A stretch of 64,000 bases of DNA from Mastigocoleus testarum BC008 (GCF_001456025.1 NZ_LMTZ01000090.1:62001-126000); one strand, 5' to 3'. Positions 1 through 8,342 are shown, numbered from the stretch's first letter. Notes: generated from the sequence alone by a model not told the origin. A program made the numbers and translations.

Positions 1-950
1 GGTGGATATCTATCTGCGAACTCTTGAGTAACGTTGGAGTTTACAGGTCGAAATCCAATTTTGGCAAATTCTCTTTGAGCTGCAGGGGTGAAGAGATATT
101 TCACAAAGGCTTCGGCTATTTCTCGGTTACCATGTTTATCAACATTTTTATCAACAACGGCAACCGGATTTTCTATAGAAATATTAGTCTCGGGGACAAT
201 ATAAGGACGTTTTTTCTCTCTTAATCCAGCTAATATGATTTCATTTTCATAATTAATTAAGATATCTCCTTGATTTTGATTGATAAATACATCGCTTGCT
301 TCCCGCGCATCCCTGGGCATTATTGGTACATTTTGATAAACTTTTTTCGTGAATTCTAAAGCTTGGGAATCTGTCATTCCAACCTGTTTTTGGACACCCC
401 ATAATGCTAAGAAATTCCACCTTGCAACACCGGAAGTTTTGGGATTAGCCGTAATAATATCCAGGTTATCTGTTGTTAAATCTTCCCATGTCTGAATTTG
501 CTTTGGATTTCCTTCACGGGTAACTAGTACCGCAACAGATTTCGTAACGATCGCATTGTTAGGGGCTTCATTTTCCCAACCTTGTTGAATTAAACCTGCG
601 TTCTCTATTTTCTGCATATCTAACGCTAGGGCTAACTCAACTACATCTGCGTCTAAACCGTCTATCACTGCACGGGTTTGTGCGCCAGAAGGAGCATAAC
701 TTTCATAGAAGCGGATTTTTTGATTGTGTTGTTGCTCCCACTGCGCTACAAATTGAGGGATAATTTTTTTGTATGCAGGTCTAGTCACTGCATAGGAAAC
801 CAGAGTTAGTTCGGGGTCGGAATTCTTAGCATTGGACATAGAGCATGAAGTAATAGCTAAGCTCAAATTGATCCCCAAAAATATCAGGAATATAAATCTA
901 CTAAGTCTCCCCCTAAAAATGAGATGGACGATAGAGCGCCACAACCCCAT
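1..950 (-). CDS. sbpA: Sulfate-binding lipoprotein of sulfate ABC transporter, 3' end outside window
   Basis: Translated by hand because the gene runs off the left edge. It encodes the periplasmic solute-binding component that captures sulfate (or thiosulfate) for a CysTWA-type importer. The N-terminus is a hydrophobic signal ending in a lipobox-like I-T-S-C with Cys36, so the mature protein is probably lipid-anchored. Family motifs are clear: LTLVSYAVTRPAYKKIIPQF near the start, ESYAPSGAQTRAVIDGLDAD, and the C-terminal VKYLFTPAAQREFAKIGFRP. The ATG at 950 is preceded by TAGGAG at a normal spacing. About 316 residues are visible, against roughly 340-350 for the family, so only a short tail is missing. 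Permease genes probably follow beyond the window; that is inference. Confidence 0.93.
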   Translation of the reverse strand, partial: MGLWRSIVHLIFRGRLSRFIFLIFLGINLSLAITSCSMSNAKNSDPELTLVSYAVTRPAYKKIIPQFVAQWEQQHNQKIRFYESYAPSGAQTRAVIDGLDADVVELALALDMQKIENAGLIQQGWENEAPNNAIVTKSVAVLVTREGNPKQIQTWEDLTTDNLDIITANPKTSGVARWNFLALWGVQKQVGMTDSQALEFTKKVYQNVPIMPRDAREASDVFINQNQGDILINYENEIILAGLREKKRPYIVPETNISIENPVAVVDKNVDKHGNREIAEAFVKYLFTPAAQREFAKIGFRPVNSNVTQEFADRYP

Positions 951-1443
951 GAGTATTCTCCTATTAATCTCCGGTTTATCGGTCGGGATTCCGGATTATT
1001 CATACTAATTTTATACCTTAAGGGGACATCAAAACAATTTAAGAATCAACGAAAGTGATTGTTTGTAGATATAGCATCGAGCAATTAGGGCCTGCTGAAC
1101 ACTGAAGCTAATGACTTGTGCGTAGCACCATAACTGCATATGTTATTTTTCTTGGCGACTATTAATTCTGAACAAGGCAAAGATAACTGTGACCTCGTGG
1201 TCACATAACGCTAACGTAGAGCAATTAGGCAAAGGGGGAAAGTACTTCCTTCCTCTTTGCCTTTTATATTGTTTGGGGCTGCAAATTAATAACCTTGGAT
1301 TCGCAATCAATTGCTTTCAAGGGGAATCGGTAGAAATTATGATTCCCGCTCCTTAAACCTTTACTAGTCCTCTACTACAAACCGTTAATATTTATTACAG
1401 TTTAATTGTCAAGGTCTAATTTTTAGGTTCTAGTTTTCAGACT
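951..1443. other. Intergenic region with a long hairpin (1227-1262)
   Basis: No coding sequence is supported. A strong imperfect hairpin lies at 1227-1262, with outer arms AGGCAAAG and CTTTGCCT that continue inward through G-C and G-T pairs. It is followed on the plus strand by TTTTATATT, so it reads best as a plus-strand terminator. Both neighbouring genes run on the minus strand, so its role is unclear. The segment at 1090-1140 resembles other low-complexity cyanobacterial spacer DNA in this window. Confidence 0.5.
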
Positions 1444-2136
1444 CTAATCTTCAGCTTCCTCAGATGGTTTTTCTCCTAAGCGAACTGATATGGAATTTTT
1501 TTTATCCCCACGAGTTACGGTAAGGGGTAAAGATTCACCAACATTGCTACTGTTAACAATTTCAATCACTTCTTTGGCGTCAGTAGTTGGTTTCCCAGAA
1601 ACTTCTGTAATTATGTCCCCCCGACGTAAACCTGCAGTTTCTGCTGGTGAATTAGGAAAAACTTTGACGATAAGTATTCCTTTTGTTTCAGGTACCTTCA
1701 AGTTAGTACTTGGGTCATTATTAAATTCCTGAGCAATTTCGGGAGTTAAAATAATCATCTGGATCCCCACATAAGCACCTTTATTTGATTGAGATGCTTC
1801 TGGATCTTTAATTTCGTCGCTAGTTGGAGAAGTTGTTTTTTCTGTTTCTACTTGAGGAGAGGTTGTTTGTTCGGGTTTTACCGGAGTTTCAATTTCATCG
1901 CTGGTTGGAAAATCTTCTTGTTTTGGTTGTACGGGTGTTACTGTTCGATCAGAAGTTGAAGAATCTTCTTGCTTCGATTCTGTTGGAGTTTGAGTTTCAT
2001 CAGGGGTTGGAGAAGTCTGCTGTGGGGTATTTGGGATCTGAGCAAACGTTACAGACAAGAAACTTCCTAATAAGGTTGCGAATAAGATGGTTGCGGGGAA
2101 AATAAGTAGACGTTTCATGAAATCTATGACTCTCAC
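1444..2136 (-). CDS. Secreted stand-alone PDZ-domain protein
   Basis: A 230-residue protein in three parts. First comes a signal peptide (basic start, hydrophobic core, cleavage likely near TFA-QIP). Then residues 35-118 form a low-complexity linker rich in Thr, Pro, Ser, Glu and Lys with repeats of the type SDE-I-TPV-PEQ. Last is one PDZ domain (about residues 120-225: YVGIQMIILTPEIAQEF, the GILIVKVFPNSPAETAGLR carboxylate-binding region, and GDIITEVSGKPTTDA). The PDZ closely resembles that of cyanobacterial HtrA/HhoA/HhoB proteases, but the trypsin-like protease domain is absent. It probably binds exposed C-termini of envelope proteins as an adaptor or decoy; that role is inference. Met7 is an alternative start. 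Confidence 0.8.
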   Translation of the reverse strand: MRVIDFMKRLLIFPATILFATLLGSFLSVTFAQIPNTPQQTSPTPDETQTPTESKQEDSSTSDRTVTPVQPKQEDFPTSDEIETPVKPEQTTSPQVETEKTTSPTSDEIKDPEASQSNKGAYVGIQMIILTPEIAQEFNNDPSTNLKVPETKGILIVKVFPNSPAETAGLRRGDIITEVSGKPTTDAKEVIEIVNSSNVGESLPLTVTRGDKKNSISVRLGEKPSEEAED

Positions 2137-2360
2137 AAACTACCGTTCAATAGTGTTTACTAATTTAAAATAGACAAATAAGAAAAAATAGAGTCCAATA
2201 ATTTTGGGACAGTTGAATTTAAAATCATATACGTAAATCTGTTAAAGAGCTCCCACCCCAATATCTCCAGACATTCCTATAAGTAAATGTCAATAATTTT
2301 CATCCCTCTTCAGGTACAATACTGAAAAATTATTTTTATAGAACTTGTCGAAGTTCAAAA

Positions 2361-2381
2361 CTCCCAGCCTTTAGGCGGGAG
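2361..2381. repeat. Left-end subterminal hairpin of the IS605 element
   Basis: Perfect stem CTCCC/GGGAG and GCCT/AGGC with a single bulged A and a two-base loop. Y1 transposases recognise such hairpins in single-stranded DNA. It sits just beyond the 3' end of tnpA, where the left end is expected. Confidence 0.7.
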
Positions 2382-2418
2382 ATGTAGAACGAGTTAGCAC
2401 GTTTACGTGCAGTCAATC

Positions 2419-2820
2419 TTAGGTTACGTCATGATGCCGCTGTTCCTCAATATATCTTCTAATAGTTTCATTGCTGACGCTACCAGCGGTTGAAACAAAA
2501 TACGAGTGGGTCCATAAGCTAGGTAGTTTTAATAGATGTGGAAATTCTTTTCTTAAGTACCTAGAACTTCTACCTTTGATTTGTGCTGCAACCTGACGAG
2601 CTGCGATATCAGGTAAAACATTAACGAATAAATGAACGTGATCTGGCATGATTTCCAATGCGATAATCTTCCAGTCTTTTTCTTTGCAGGTATCCCAAAT
2701 AATTTCTCTCAATCTTTTTTCTACATCCCCTATCAATACTCGTTTTCTCCGTTTTGGTATCCATACAAGATGAAAATTAATCATTGAAACAGTATGATTT
2801 TTTCTTCTGTATTGCTGCAT
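2419..2820 (-). CDS. tnpA: IS200/IS605 family Y1 transposase TnpA
   Basis: A 133-residue HUH single-strand transposase, normal length for the family. It nicks and joins the element ends through a 5'-phosphotyrosine. The opening HLVWIPKRRKRVL is characteristic. The metal-binding HUH pair is H61 and H63 in MPDHVHLFV, and the nucleophile is probably Y123 in TIRRYIEEQ. No frameshift or internal stop is seen. It is transcribed away from tnpB (start at 2888) in the same element. Confidence 0.95.
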   Translation of the reverse strand: MQQYRRKNHTVSMINFHLVWIPKRRKRVLIGDVEKRLREIIWDTCKEKDWKIIALEIMPDHVHLFVNVLPDIAARQVAAQIKGRSSRYLRKEFPHLLKLPSLWTHSYFVSTAGSVSNETIRRYIEEQRHHDVT

Positions 2821-2887
2821 TTTTACGGATTTGTACGCTATAGTTATGTAGATATAAGTAGCACATCTACAATAAACGTTGCAATAA

Positions 2888-4375
2888 ATGCTTTTAGGAT
2901 ATCAAAACAAGTTAAAACCAAATAAGAAGCAGACCTTAAAGGTTCTTAGTTGGATTGATATGCTAAGAGCTAATTACAATTACAATCTTGCTGACAGGGA
3001 GGTGACTTATCAAGAGAGATTCGTACAAGGGGAGTATTGTAATTTAAGGAATAAAGGTACTGCTTGTCCTTTAACCTGTTCAGTATCATCTAATTCAGCT
3101 ACTTCTGATACTGGAGATATTTATAAGGTTAAGAAGAAAACTAGGGAGATTAAGTTAAAAACTGCTGAAGAGATACAAATAACGAACCTTCCGATTTTAA
3201 AGAAAACACGCCCGTGGTACAAGGAAATAGACTCAACTGTATTGCAACAAAACGTTAAAAGGTTACAAGTTGCGTACAATAATTTCTTTGCTGGACGTAG
3301 TAAGTATCCAAAGTTTAAAAATAAAAGCAATTTTAAATCGTTTACTTTTACTTCTGGAATTAAAGTAGCTGACAAAGCAATTTATCTCCCTAAATTAGGT
3401 TGGGTAAAATATTTCAATTCTCGCCCTATTCCTGAAGGTTTTAAGGTTAAATCAGCGACCGTGAGACTAAAGGCTGACGGTTTATATGTGACTTTAAAAA
3501 TAGAAAACAAGGCTGTACCTCCATTCCCTACAATCGCGGTTGAAGATGCAAAAACTGTCGTCGGCTTAGATATGGGGATAACTAAGTTGGTGCATTGCTC
3601 GGATGGCTCCCAATACGATAATCCCAGACATTCGACCAATAAGCGTACTCGTAAGCTCTTAAAAGTAAGACAACGCCGACTAGCTCGTAAAAAGAAAGGT
3701 TCTAAAAACCGTAAAAAAGCTGGTAAATTAATCGGTCGGTTGCACCAAAAAATCACCAATAAACGCGAAGCTTTCCAATGGCAGTTAGCAAACAAGCTAA
3801 CCAGAAAAGCAGATGCGGTTGTTGTGGAAGATTTGAACATCTCAGGGATGAAAAAACGATGCAAGCCCAAAGAAGATGTATCAAATAAAGGAAGATTTCT
3901 AACCAACGGTCAGTCAAGAAAACGCGGTTTAAATCGTAGTATCAGCGATGCTAGCTGGTACAGTCTGACTCAAAAAATCGAATACCTAGCTGCAAAGCAG
4001 GGAAAGGTTTTTAGGCGAGTGAATCCACGTCATACAAGTCAAAAGTGTCCAGAATGTGGACACGTTGATAAAGCTAATCGCAATAAGGAAAAGTTTCTTT
4101 GTGGTAATTGTGGATATTTGGCTCATGCCGACTTGAATGCAGCCAGGAACATCAAGCAACGAGGGATTGACGAGTATTCTTTCCCCGTTGCTTGCAAAGT
4201 AAAAATACGAATGGTACCGGAGGACTTTCGGGAACCAGAACAGCTTTGTCTGTTCAAAATGCCCATCTCTGAAACAACAGAGGTTAGGAGACGCGCCGCC
4301 CGCAAGGGCAGACGGCGGGTGCCTGGGAACCCGGCTAAACAGCTTAGTCTGTTTGAGGATATTTCGGATATTTAG
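2888..4375 (+). CDS. tnpB: TnpB RNA-guided nuclease of IS605 element
   Basis: A 495-residue TnpB (OrfB). Such proteins are RuvC-like nucleases guided by an omega-RNA copied from the transposon right end, and they help keep the element in the genome. The three RuvC acids are present: D228 (GLDMGITKL), E314 (VVVEDLNISG) and D415 (HADLNAARN). The zinc-finger pairs CPEC and CGNC are intact. It is longer than the common 380-420 residues: residues about 55-95 form a Ser/Thr/Lys-rich insertion, and about 70 basic residues follow RuvC-III (RRRAARKGRRR, then KQLSLFEDI). The 3' coding end and the right hairpin probably encode the omega-RNA scaffold. The ATG at 2888 was chosen. Confidence 0.95.
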   Translation: MLLGYQNKLKPNKKQTLKVLSWIDMLRANYNYNLADREVTYQERFVQGEYCNLRNKGTACPLTCSVSSNSATSDTGDIYKVKKKTREIKLKTAEEIQITNLPILKKTRPWYKEIDSTVLQQNVKRLQVAYNNFFAGRSKYPKFKNKSNFKSFTFTSGIKVADKAIYLPKLGWVKYFNSRPIPEGFKVKSATVRLKADGLYVTLKIENKAVPPFPTIAVEDAKTVVGLDMGITKLVHCSDGSQYDNPRHSTNKRTRKLLKVRQRRLARKKKGSKNRKKAGKLIGRLHQKITNKREAFQWQLANKLTRKADAVVVEDLNISGMKKRCKPKEDVSNKGRFLTNGQSRKRGLNRSISDASWYSLTQKIEYLAAKQGKVFRRVNPRHTSQKCPECGHVDKANRNKEKFLCGNCGYLAHADLNAARNIKQRGIDEYSFPVACKVKIRMVPEDFREPEQLCLFKMPISETTEVRRRAARKGRRRVPGNPAKQLSLFEDISDI

Positions 4376-4391
4376 CCTACTCCGAAAGAAT

Positions 4392-4420
4392 CCCCCTACT
4401 TCTAGTGGGGGGAGTGTCAA
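4392..4420 (+). ncRNA. Right-end hairpin; probable 3' end of the TnpB omega-RNA scaffold
   Basis: The hairpin at 4392-4412 lies 17 bases past the tnpB stop. In the IS605 family the right end is both the TnpA recognition structure and the 3' part of the guide RNA, with the guide taken from flanking DNA just outside the element. Here the guide would start after about 4420 (sequence AACTTTAATTAAAAGC). The structure is seen directly; the RNA role is inference from the family. Confidence 0.5.
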
Positions 4421-4508
4421 AAACTTTAATTAAAAGCTTGACTGTCCAGTCAAACTTTATTTATGTGGAAGAGTAGAAGAGAATTTCTTATAAACAAAAG
4501 TAATTGAC

Positions 4509-4925
4509 ATGATTCACCAAGAGCAAATCGCAGTTGCAACTAAAGGTCATGGTGATATGCACGATCTAACCGATCAAGTAAATCAGATCGTGAGAAATTC
4601 CGGAATTAAAGTCGGCATGGTAAATATATTTAACGTCGGCAGTACCGGGGTAATTGGCGCTATAGAATTTGAACCGGGATTAACAAACGATTTACCGCAA
4701 ATTCTTAACAAACTTATTCCTCCGAGTCGCGATTATGGACACGAAAGAACTTGGCATGATGGTAATGGACATTCCCACCTTCAAGCAACTTGGCTGGGTC
4801 CAGAAATAACAGTTCCACTGCAAAATGGTAATTTGGTTCTGGGTACTTGGCAGCAAATTTTTCATCTGGAGTGCGACATTAAACCCCGACAACGTAAGGT
4901 GATGATAACAATTTATGGTGAGTGA
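4509..4925 (+). CDS. YjbQ family protein (UPF0047), secondary thiamine-phosphate synthase family
   Basis: A 138-residue YjbQ/UPF0047 protein of normal length. Family hallmarks are visible: QIAVATKGHGDMHDLTDQV near the start, VGMVNIFNVGSTGVIGAIEFEPG, the His-rich HERTWHDGNGHSHLQATWLGP that forms the conserved pocket, and the closing LVLGTWQQIFHLECD. Some members show weak thiamine-phosphate synthase activity, but the physiological role is uncertain. The gene is followed after 25 bases by the DUF99 gene on the same strand, suggesting co-transcription. It begins 89 bases beyond the estimated end of the IS605 element, so its native upstream region may have been altered by the insertion. Confidence 0.92.
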   Translation: MIHQEQIAVATKGHGDMHDLTDQVNQIVRNSGIKVGMVNIFNVGSTGVIGAIEFEPGLTNDLPQILNKLIPPSRDYGHERTWHDGNGHSHLQATWLGPEITVPLQNGNLVLGTWQQIFHLECDIKPRQRKVMITIYGE

Positions 4926-4950
4926 GATTATAAATCTTGAGGTGTGAATT

Positions 4951-5535
4951 TTGAATCTTGAATCGCTGCTAAAACTTAATCGCACAATCCGAGCGATCGG
5001 TTTTGATGATGCACCTTTTGTTCGTGGTAGTGGAAAAAATGTTAATTTGGCAGGAATCGTTTGTGCTGGAACTCGTTTTGAAGGGATGGTGTGGGGAGAA
5101 CTAGAACAAGATGGTTGGAATGCAACAGAAACTATTTGTAAATTATTAATTGGTAGCAAGTTTTTACCACAATTACATATTGTTTTAATTGATGGTATTG
5201 GGTTTGGGGGCTTTAATTTGGTGAATTTACCGGAATTAAACGCACAACTAAAACTTCCTTGCGTTGCTGTGATGCGTCGTCAACCCAATTTAGATGCTGT
5301 TAAAGATGCTATGAGTCGCTTACCAAATCTTGAAAAACGACTCGAACTGTTAAAGCTTGCAGGTGAGATTTATAGTTCTCCACCTTTTGTATTTCAAGTT
5401 TGCGGTGAAAACCCACAGATAGTTGCAGAAGTATTGCAAAGATTAACTGACTGTGGAAAAGTTCCAGAAGCTTTACGTTTAGCACATTTGATTTCTGCTG
5501 CTTTTATAAAAGGGGAAAGTAGTAGTTCAGCATAA
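4951..5535 (+). CDS. DUF99 family protein (UPF0215)
   Basis: A 194-residue DUF99 protein, a family best known from archaea and some bacteria. Some databases label it endonuclease dU because of similarity to an endonuclease V-like fold; I treat that activity as unproven here. The signature RTIRAIGFDDAPFVRG is at the N-terminus, followed by the core VLIDGIGFGGFNLVNLPEL, including the Asp-Gly and Gly-rich turn. TTG at 4951 is the chosen start: it is preceded by GAGGTG at good spacing, and the nearby GTG at 4942 runs straight into a stop. It is probably co-transcribed with the upstream yjbQ-like gene. Confidence 0.85.
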   Translation: MNLESLLKLNRTIRAIGFDDAPFVRGSGKNVNLAGIVCAGTRFEGMVWGELEQDGWNATETICKLLIGSKFLPQLHIVLIDGIGFGGFNLVNLPELNAQLKLPCVAVMRRQPNLDAVKDAMSRLPNLEKRLELLKLAGEIYSSPPFVFQVCGENPQIVAEVLQRLTDCGKVPEALRLAHLISAAFIKGESSSSA

Positions 5536-5537
5536 TA

Positions 5538-5568
5538 CGCCAAATAATGTCAAAGCATTAATTCGGCG
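5538..5568 (+). terminator. Possible terminator hairpin after DUF99 gene
   Basis: An imperfect inverted repeat (CGCC-A-AATAATG against CATTAATTCGGCG) lies immediately after the DUF99 stop. It is followed about 14 bases later by GTTTTTCGGTTTT. The T-tract is not adjacent, so this is only suggestive. Confidence 0.35.
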
Positions 5569-5623
5569 CATCATTTGTACGTTTTTCGGTTTTATTGATT
5601 ATTGAAGTGATGAAAAAACCAAG

Positions 5624-6988
5624 TTAATCCTCATCTTCTTGTTTATCATCATCTTCTTGTTTATCATCATCTTCTTGTTTATCGTCATCTCCTTGCTTCT
5701 CATCATCTTCTTTTTTATCGTCATCTCCTTGCTTCTCATCATCTTCTTTTTTATCGTCATCTCCTTGTTTCTCATCACCTTCTTTTTTATCGTCATCTCC
5801 TTGTTTCTCATCATCTTCTGGTTTTTCGTCTTCTGTTTCTTTTTTGGGTTGGGTTGGATTTGGTTCCGGAGTTGGTGTTGGGTCTGGAGTTGGTGTCGGG
5901 TCTGGAGTTGGAGAAGAAGGTGTGTCAGTATCAGCAAAAATTGTTTGAACTCCCTCGCTAGAGTTGAACATTTCGGTACTGCTGTGTCCAACTCCAGGTA
6001 CAGTTACCTTTGAATGGTTTTCTGTAATACCCGCGCCGTAGAAATATTGAAGGTAATTATAGTAGGTAGTTCCTCGCTCGAAACGATGTTTTCCCTGGAG
6101 CATTGCAGGACATTTTTTGTCGAGTGATGAACTATTTGGATTGTTATCCTCTTCACCAAGCAAGTAAACTACTTCTCTTTGAGCATATTGCTTCTTGGCT
6201 TTATCTTCGCCAACTGCTTCTAAATAGCTGTTTATGTCTTCAAAACCATATTTGTACTCGTTATAATCCCGACAATTAGATATTTCTCGATCGCTTGGAA
6301 TCTGGAACTGGTCTAGGCTACCTTTTACTCGACGCTTTTTATCAAGGTAGAGATAGGAAGAAGGATTTGCAACAATGTAACGAGTTGGAATACCTGTTTC
6401 TTTGCTACCAAAAGCAACACGATGAACATATTGTCCACCTGCAGAATGTCCAGCTAGCGTAATGCTTTTCAGGTTGGGATAAACATTTTTATCTGCTAAC
6501 CGCGACATAATATAATTGGCTACTACGAAAGAACTAGTTCTTTCATTTGAACTCCGCGATTTATCACCACGCTTCCAGCCTCCGTTTGTCCAATGTAAAA
6601 AATCTTCCCCAAAATTAAATTCATCTTTATCTTCCTGAAGAAGAAATTGTGGAGAAATGATAATAGTTTCCTCTAATTTCCCAGCTTTGATTGCAGCATT
6701 ACGCATCCGGTCGAAATAGTCATCAGCATTTCTGTTAGTACCGTGAACTACAATGACCGCACGCTTAACCATTGCATCTGTCTCACCTAAACGCTTGTTT
6801 GCGCAATAGGGTACTTTTAGATTGCTGGAATTATTAACATTTAATCTATTTTTGCAAACTGTATCTACTGGGTCCCTCGCCAAAACAGGAGAAATATCTA
6901 TATCGAGGGTAAATAAACTTGTTCCTAACAAACTTAAAGTTGTCAATGCTAACTTTTTTAGCCCAGTTGTCTTCTTTATTCTAAACAT
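5624..6988 (-). CDS. Secreted alpha/beta-hydrolase-like protein with acidic repeat tail
   Basis: About 454 residues from the ATG at 6988, which has GAGGAG upstream. A TTG start 11 codons earlier is possible but unlikely. After a signal peptide (KKLALTTLSLLGTSLF, cleavage probably near VLA-RDP) there is an alpha/beta-hydrolase fold: AVIVVHGTNRNADDYFDRM early, the nucleophile elbow GHSAGGQYV, and a late His in VPGVGHSSTEMF. Substrate is unknown; carboxylesterases and extracellular depolymerases share this outline. The C-terminus is unusual. A Pro-Thr linker (PTPDPTPTPDPTPTPEP) leads into a run of near-identical units of the type GDDDKKEDDEKQ, about 65 residues with almost only D, E, K, Q and G. 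The tail may bind cations or the cell surface; that is inference. Confidence 0.8.
   Translation of the reverse strand: MFRIKKTTGLKKLALTTLSLLGTSLFTLDIDISPVLARDPVDTVCKNRLNVNNSSNLKVPYCANKRLGETDAMVKRAVIVVHGTNRNADDYFDRMRNAAIKAGKLEETIIISPQFLLQEDKDEFNFGEDFLHWTNGGWKRGDKSRSSNERTSSFVVANYIMSRLADKNVYPNLKSITLAGHSAGGQYVHRVAFGSKETGIPTRYIVANPSSYLYLDKKRRVKGSLDQFQIPSDREISNCRDYNEYKYGFEDINSYLEAVGEDKAKKQYAQREVVYLLGEEDNNPNSSSLDKKCPAMLQGKHRFERGTTYYNYLQYFYGAGITENHSKVTVPGVGHSSTEMFNSSEGVQTIFADTDTPSSPTPDPTPTPDPTPTPEPNPTQPKKETEDEKPEDDEKQGDDDKKEGDEKQGDDDKKEDDEKQGDDDKKEDDEKQGDDDKQEDDDKQEDDDKQEDED
5630..5830 (-). repeat. In-frame tandem repeat coding an acidic/lysine tail
   Basis: Tandem units of about 36 bp decaying into 18-bp units, each coding DDDK(K/Q)E-DDEKQ-type blocks. 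They lie inside the hydrolase gene. Unit lengths are multiples of three, so copy-number change would keep the frame. Confidence 0.85.
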
Positions 6989-7021
6989 CTTCTTTTTCTC
7001 CTCATCATCCAGATTTAACAA

Positions 7022-7322
7022 AGAAGCTAGTCAGGGTATATTTTTCCCCTTTACAAAAAGCGAGGTATATTTATTTTTTGCTTTGAGATATAAAAGCTCA
7101 ACTTTTTACGTTTATCTTGGAATTTTTTGTAGGCTCACAATATCAAGCGCATTAAAATTTAATCAGCAAAAAGTAACAAGTTGATGACAAAATTGTGTAA
7201 ATAATAGGATCTGAATAATAGAATTGATAAAATATCCCATGATTCAGAAGGGAGGAGTAGAATAGCTTTTGAATATGAATTTTAGAATATAAATTTTAGC
7301 CTTTTGCCCAAACTCGCAAACT
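7022..7322. other. Divergent intergenic region
   Basis: A 300-bp AT-rich spacer between the minus-strand hydrolase gene and the plus-strand AraC gene, which must hold both promoters. I see no clear operator palindrome. GGGAGGAG at 7250-7257 is too far from the AraC start to be its ribosome-binding site. Confidence 0.5.
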
Positions 7323-8186
7323 GTGTCTGACAAGGAACATCCAGTTCATTTACATCTTCTGGAAAGCTTTAATGCTGGATGGAGTGGCTTACAGCTCATT
7401 CATGAAATAGAACCTGCTGATGAAATTCCCCAAACTTATTTAGGTCAGCATTTTATTGCGATCGCATTGGGTGATTTTCGTGCTAGTTATATGCTCGGGG
7501 GAACTTGGCATCACGTGGATTACACTAAAGGTGATATTGCCATTATTCCAGCGAATCAACCTTTCCCTAGAACACAAGTAGATCGAAAAGTAGAGTTATT
7601 AGAATTATTTCTTAGTCCCATAGCTTTTGAGCGTATTAACTGCGAGTTACTGGATATAGATCGCATTGAATTAGTACCGCAGTGGTATTTACGCGATCCA
7701 CTAATTGAGCATATGGGTTTGGCGCTCAAAACAGAACTGGAATTGGGAGGTGCAGATAGTCGATTTTACGCTGATTCTATGACTAATGCGCTCTCAGTAC
7801 ATTTGCTATCACGATATTCAACGCGAACACAAGAAATAAAAAGCTACACAGGTGGTTTACCCAAAGCTCAATTACGGAAAATAATTGATTATATAGAAGA
7901 GAATTTAGACCAAAATTTGACGTTGACTAGTTTGAGTAAACTCATTCATATAACTCCAAACTATTTTGCCAGCTTATTTAAAGAATCAACGGGAATTACT
8001 GTTCATCAATACGTGATGGGATGTCGGATTGAAAAAGCAAAAAAACTATTGCGAAGACGGGATTTGAATTTAAAAATAATTGAAATTTGTCAGCAAGTTG
8101 GATTCCAAAACCAGAGTCACTTTACCAGAGTATTTCGTCAATATACGGCAACAACACCAAAAGTATATAGAAACAATTTTCATTAA
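7323..8186 (+). CDS. AraC family transcriptional regulator
   Basis: A 287-residue AraC/XylS regulator. The N-terminal 150 residues form a cupin-like sensor region (HFIAIALGDFRASYMLGGTWHHVDYTKGDIAIIPANQPFPR), which would bind a small unknown ligand. The C-terminal 100 residues are the double helix-turn-helix domain: LRKIIDYIEENLDQNLTLTS with the first HTH (ITPNYFASLFKESTG) and the second HTH with the family signature (IIEICQQVGFQNQSHFTRVFRQYTATTPKVYR). The predicted start is GTG at 7323. The following MAPEG gene, 156 bases downstream on the same strand, is a candidate target, but no operator is recognised. Confidence 0.92.
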   Translation: MSDKEHPVHLHLLESFNAGWSGLQLIHEIEPADEIPQTYLGQHFIAIALGDFRASYMLGGTWHHVDYTKGDIAIIPANQPFPRTQVDRKVELLELFLSPIAFERINCELLDIDRIELVPQWYLRDPLIEHMGLALKTELELGGADSRFYADSMTNALSVHLLSRYSTRTQEIKSYTGGLPKAQLRKIIDYIEENLDQNLTLTSLSKLIHITPNYFASLFKESTGITVHQYVMGCRIEKAKKLLRRRDLNLKIIEICQQVGFQNQSHFTRVFRQYTATTPKVYRNNFH

Positions 8187-8342
8187 ATTACATTTATATT
8201 TTAGATTTTATATTTTAGATTCAAAGCTTGGAATTCGGAATATTAGAACATTATTTGGAGTAATAGATAAGACATAGAGCAAAAATTTTTTATAAGCTTT
8301 TAGCAATCAGGTATTTCTCTTGATTGCCAGCATCTTATCATC

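Larger units (their letters stand above)
2345..4420. mobile_element. IS605-type element with divergent tnpA and tnpB
   Basis: An IS200/IS605 family transposon carrying a Y1 transposase gene (minus) and a TnpB nuclease gene (plus), transcribed divergently from a shared 67-bp spacer. Subterminal hairpins, expected for single-strand transposition, are visible. The left one is at 2361-2381 (CTCCC-A-GCCT, loop TT, AGGC-GGGAG). The right one is at 4392-4412 (CCCCC-T-ACT, loop TCT, AGT-GGGGG). The right hairpin is followed by GTGTCAA, a plausible right cleavage site by analogy with IS608, whose right end is TCAA. Exact ends are estimated. Both genes look intact, so the element may be active. Confidence 0.82.

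Noticed and set aside
1227..1262. Hairpin considered as terminator of the PDZ gene
   Set aside because: Its T-rich side is on the plus strand while both flanking genes are on the minus strand, so it was reported only as a hairpin.
3121..4420. Several long minus-strand frames opposite tnpB
   Set aside because: TnpB is clear in its own frame with catalytic motifs; the opposite frames are shadows.
5639..6013. Plus-strand frame rich in Ile/Phe, looking like a membrane protein
   Set aside because: It is the antisense of the Asp/Lys repeat tail of the hydrolase; no independent support.
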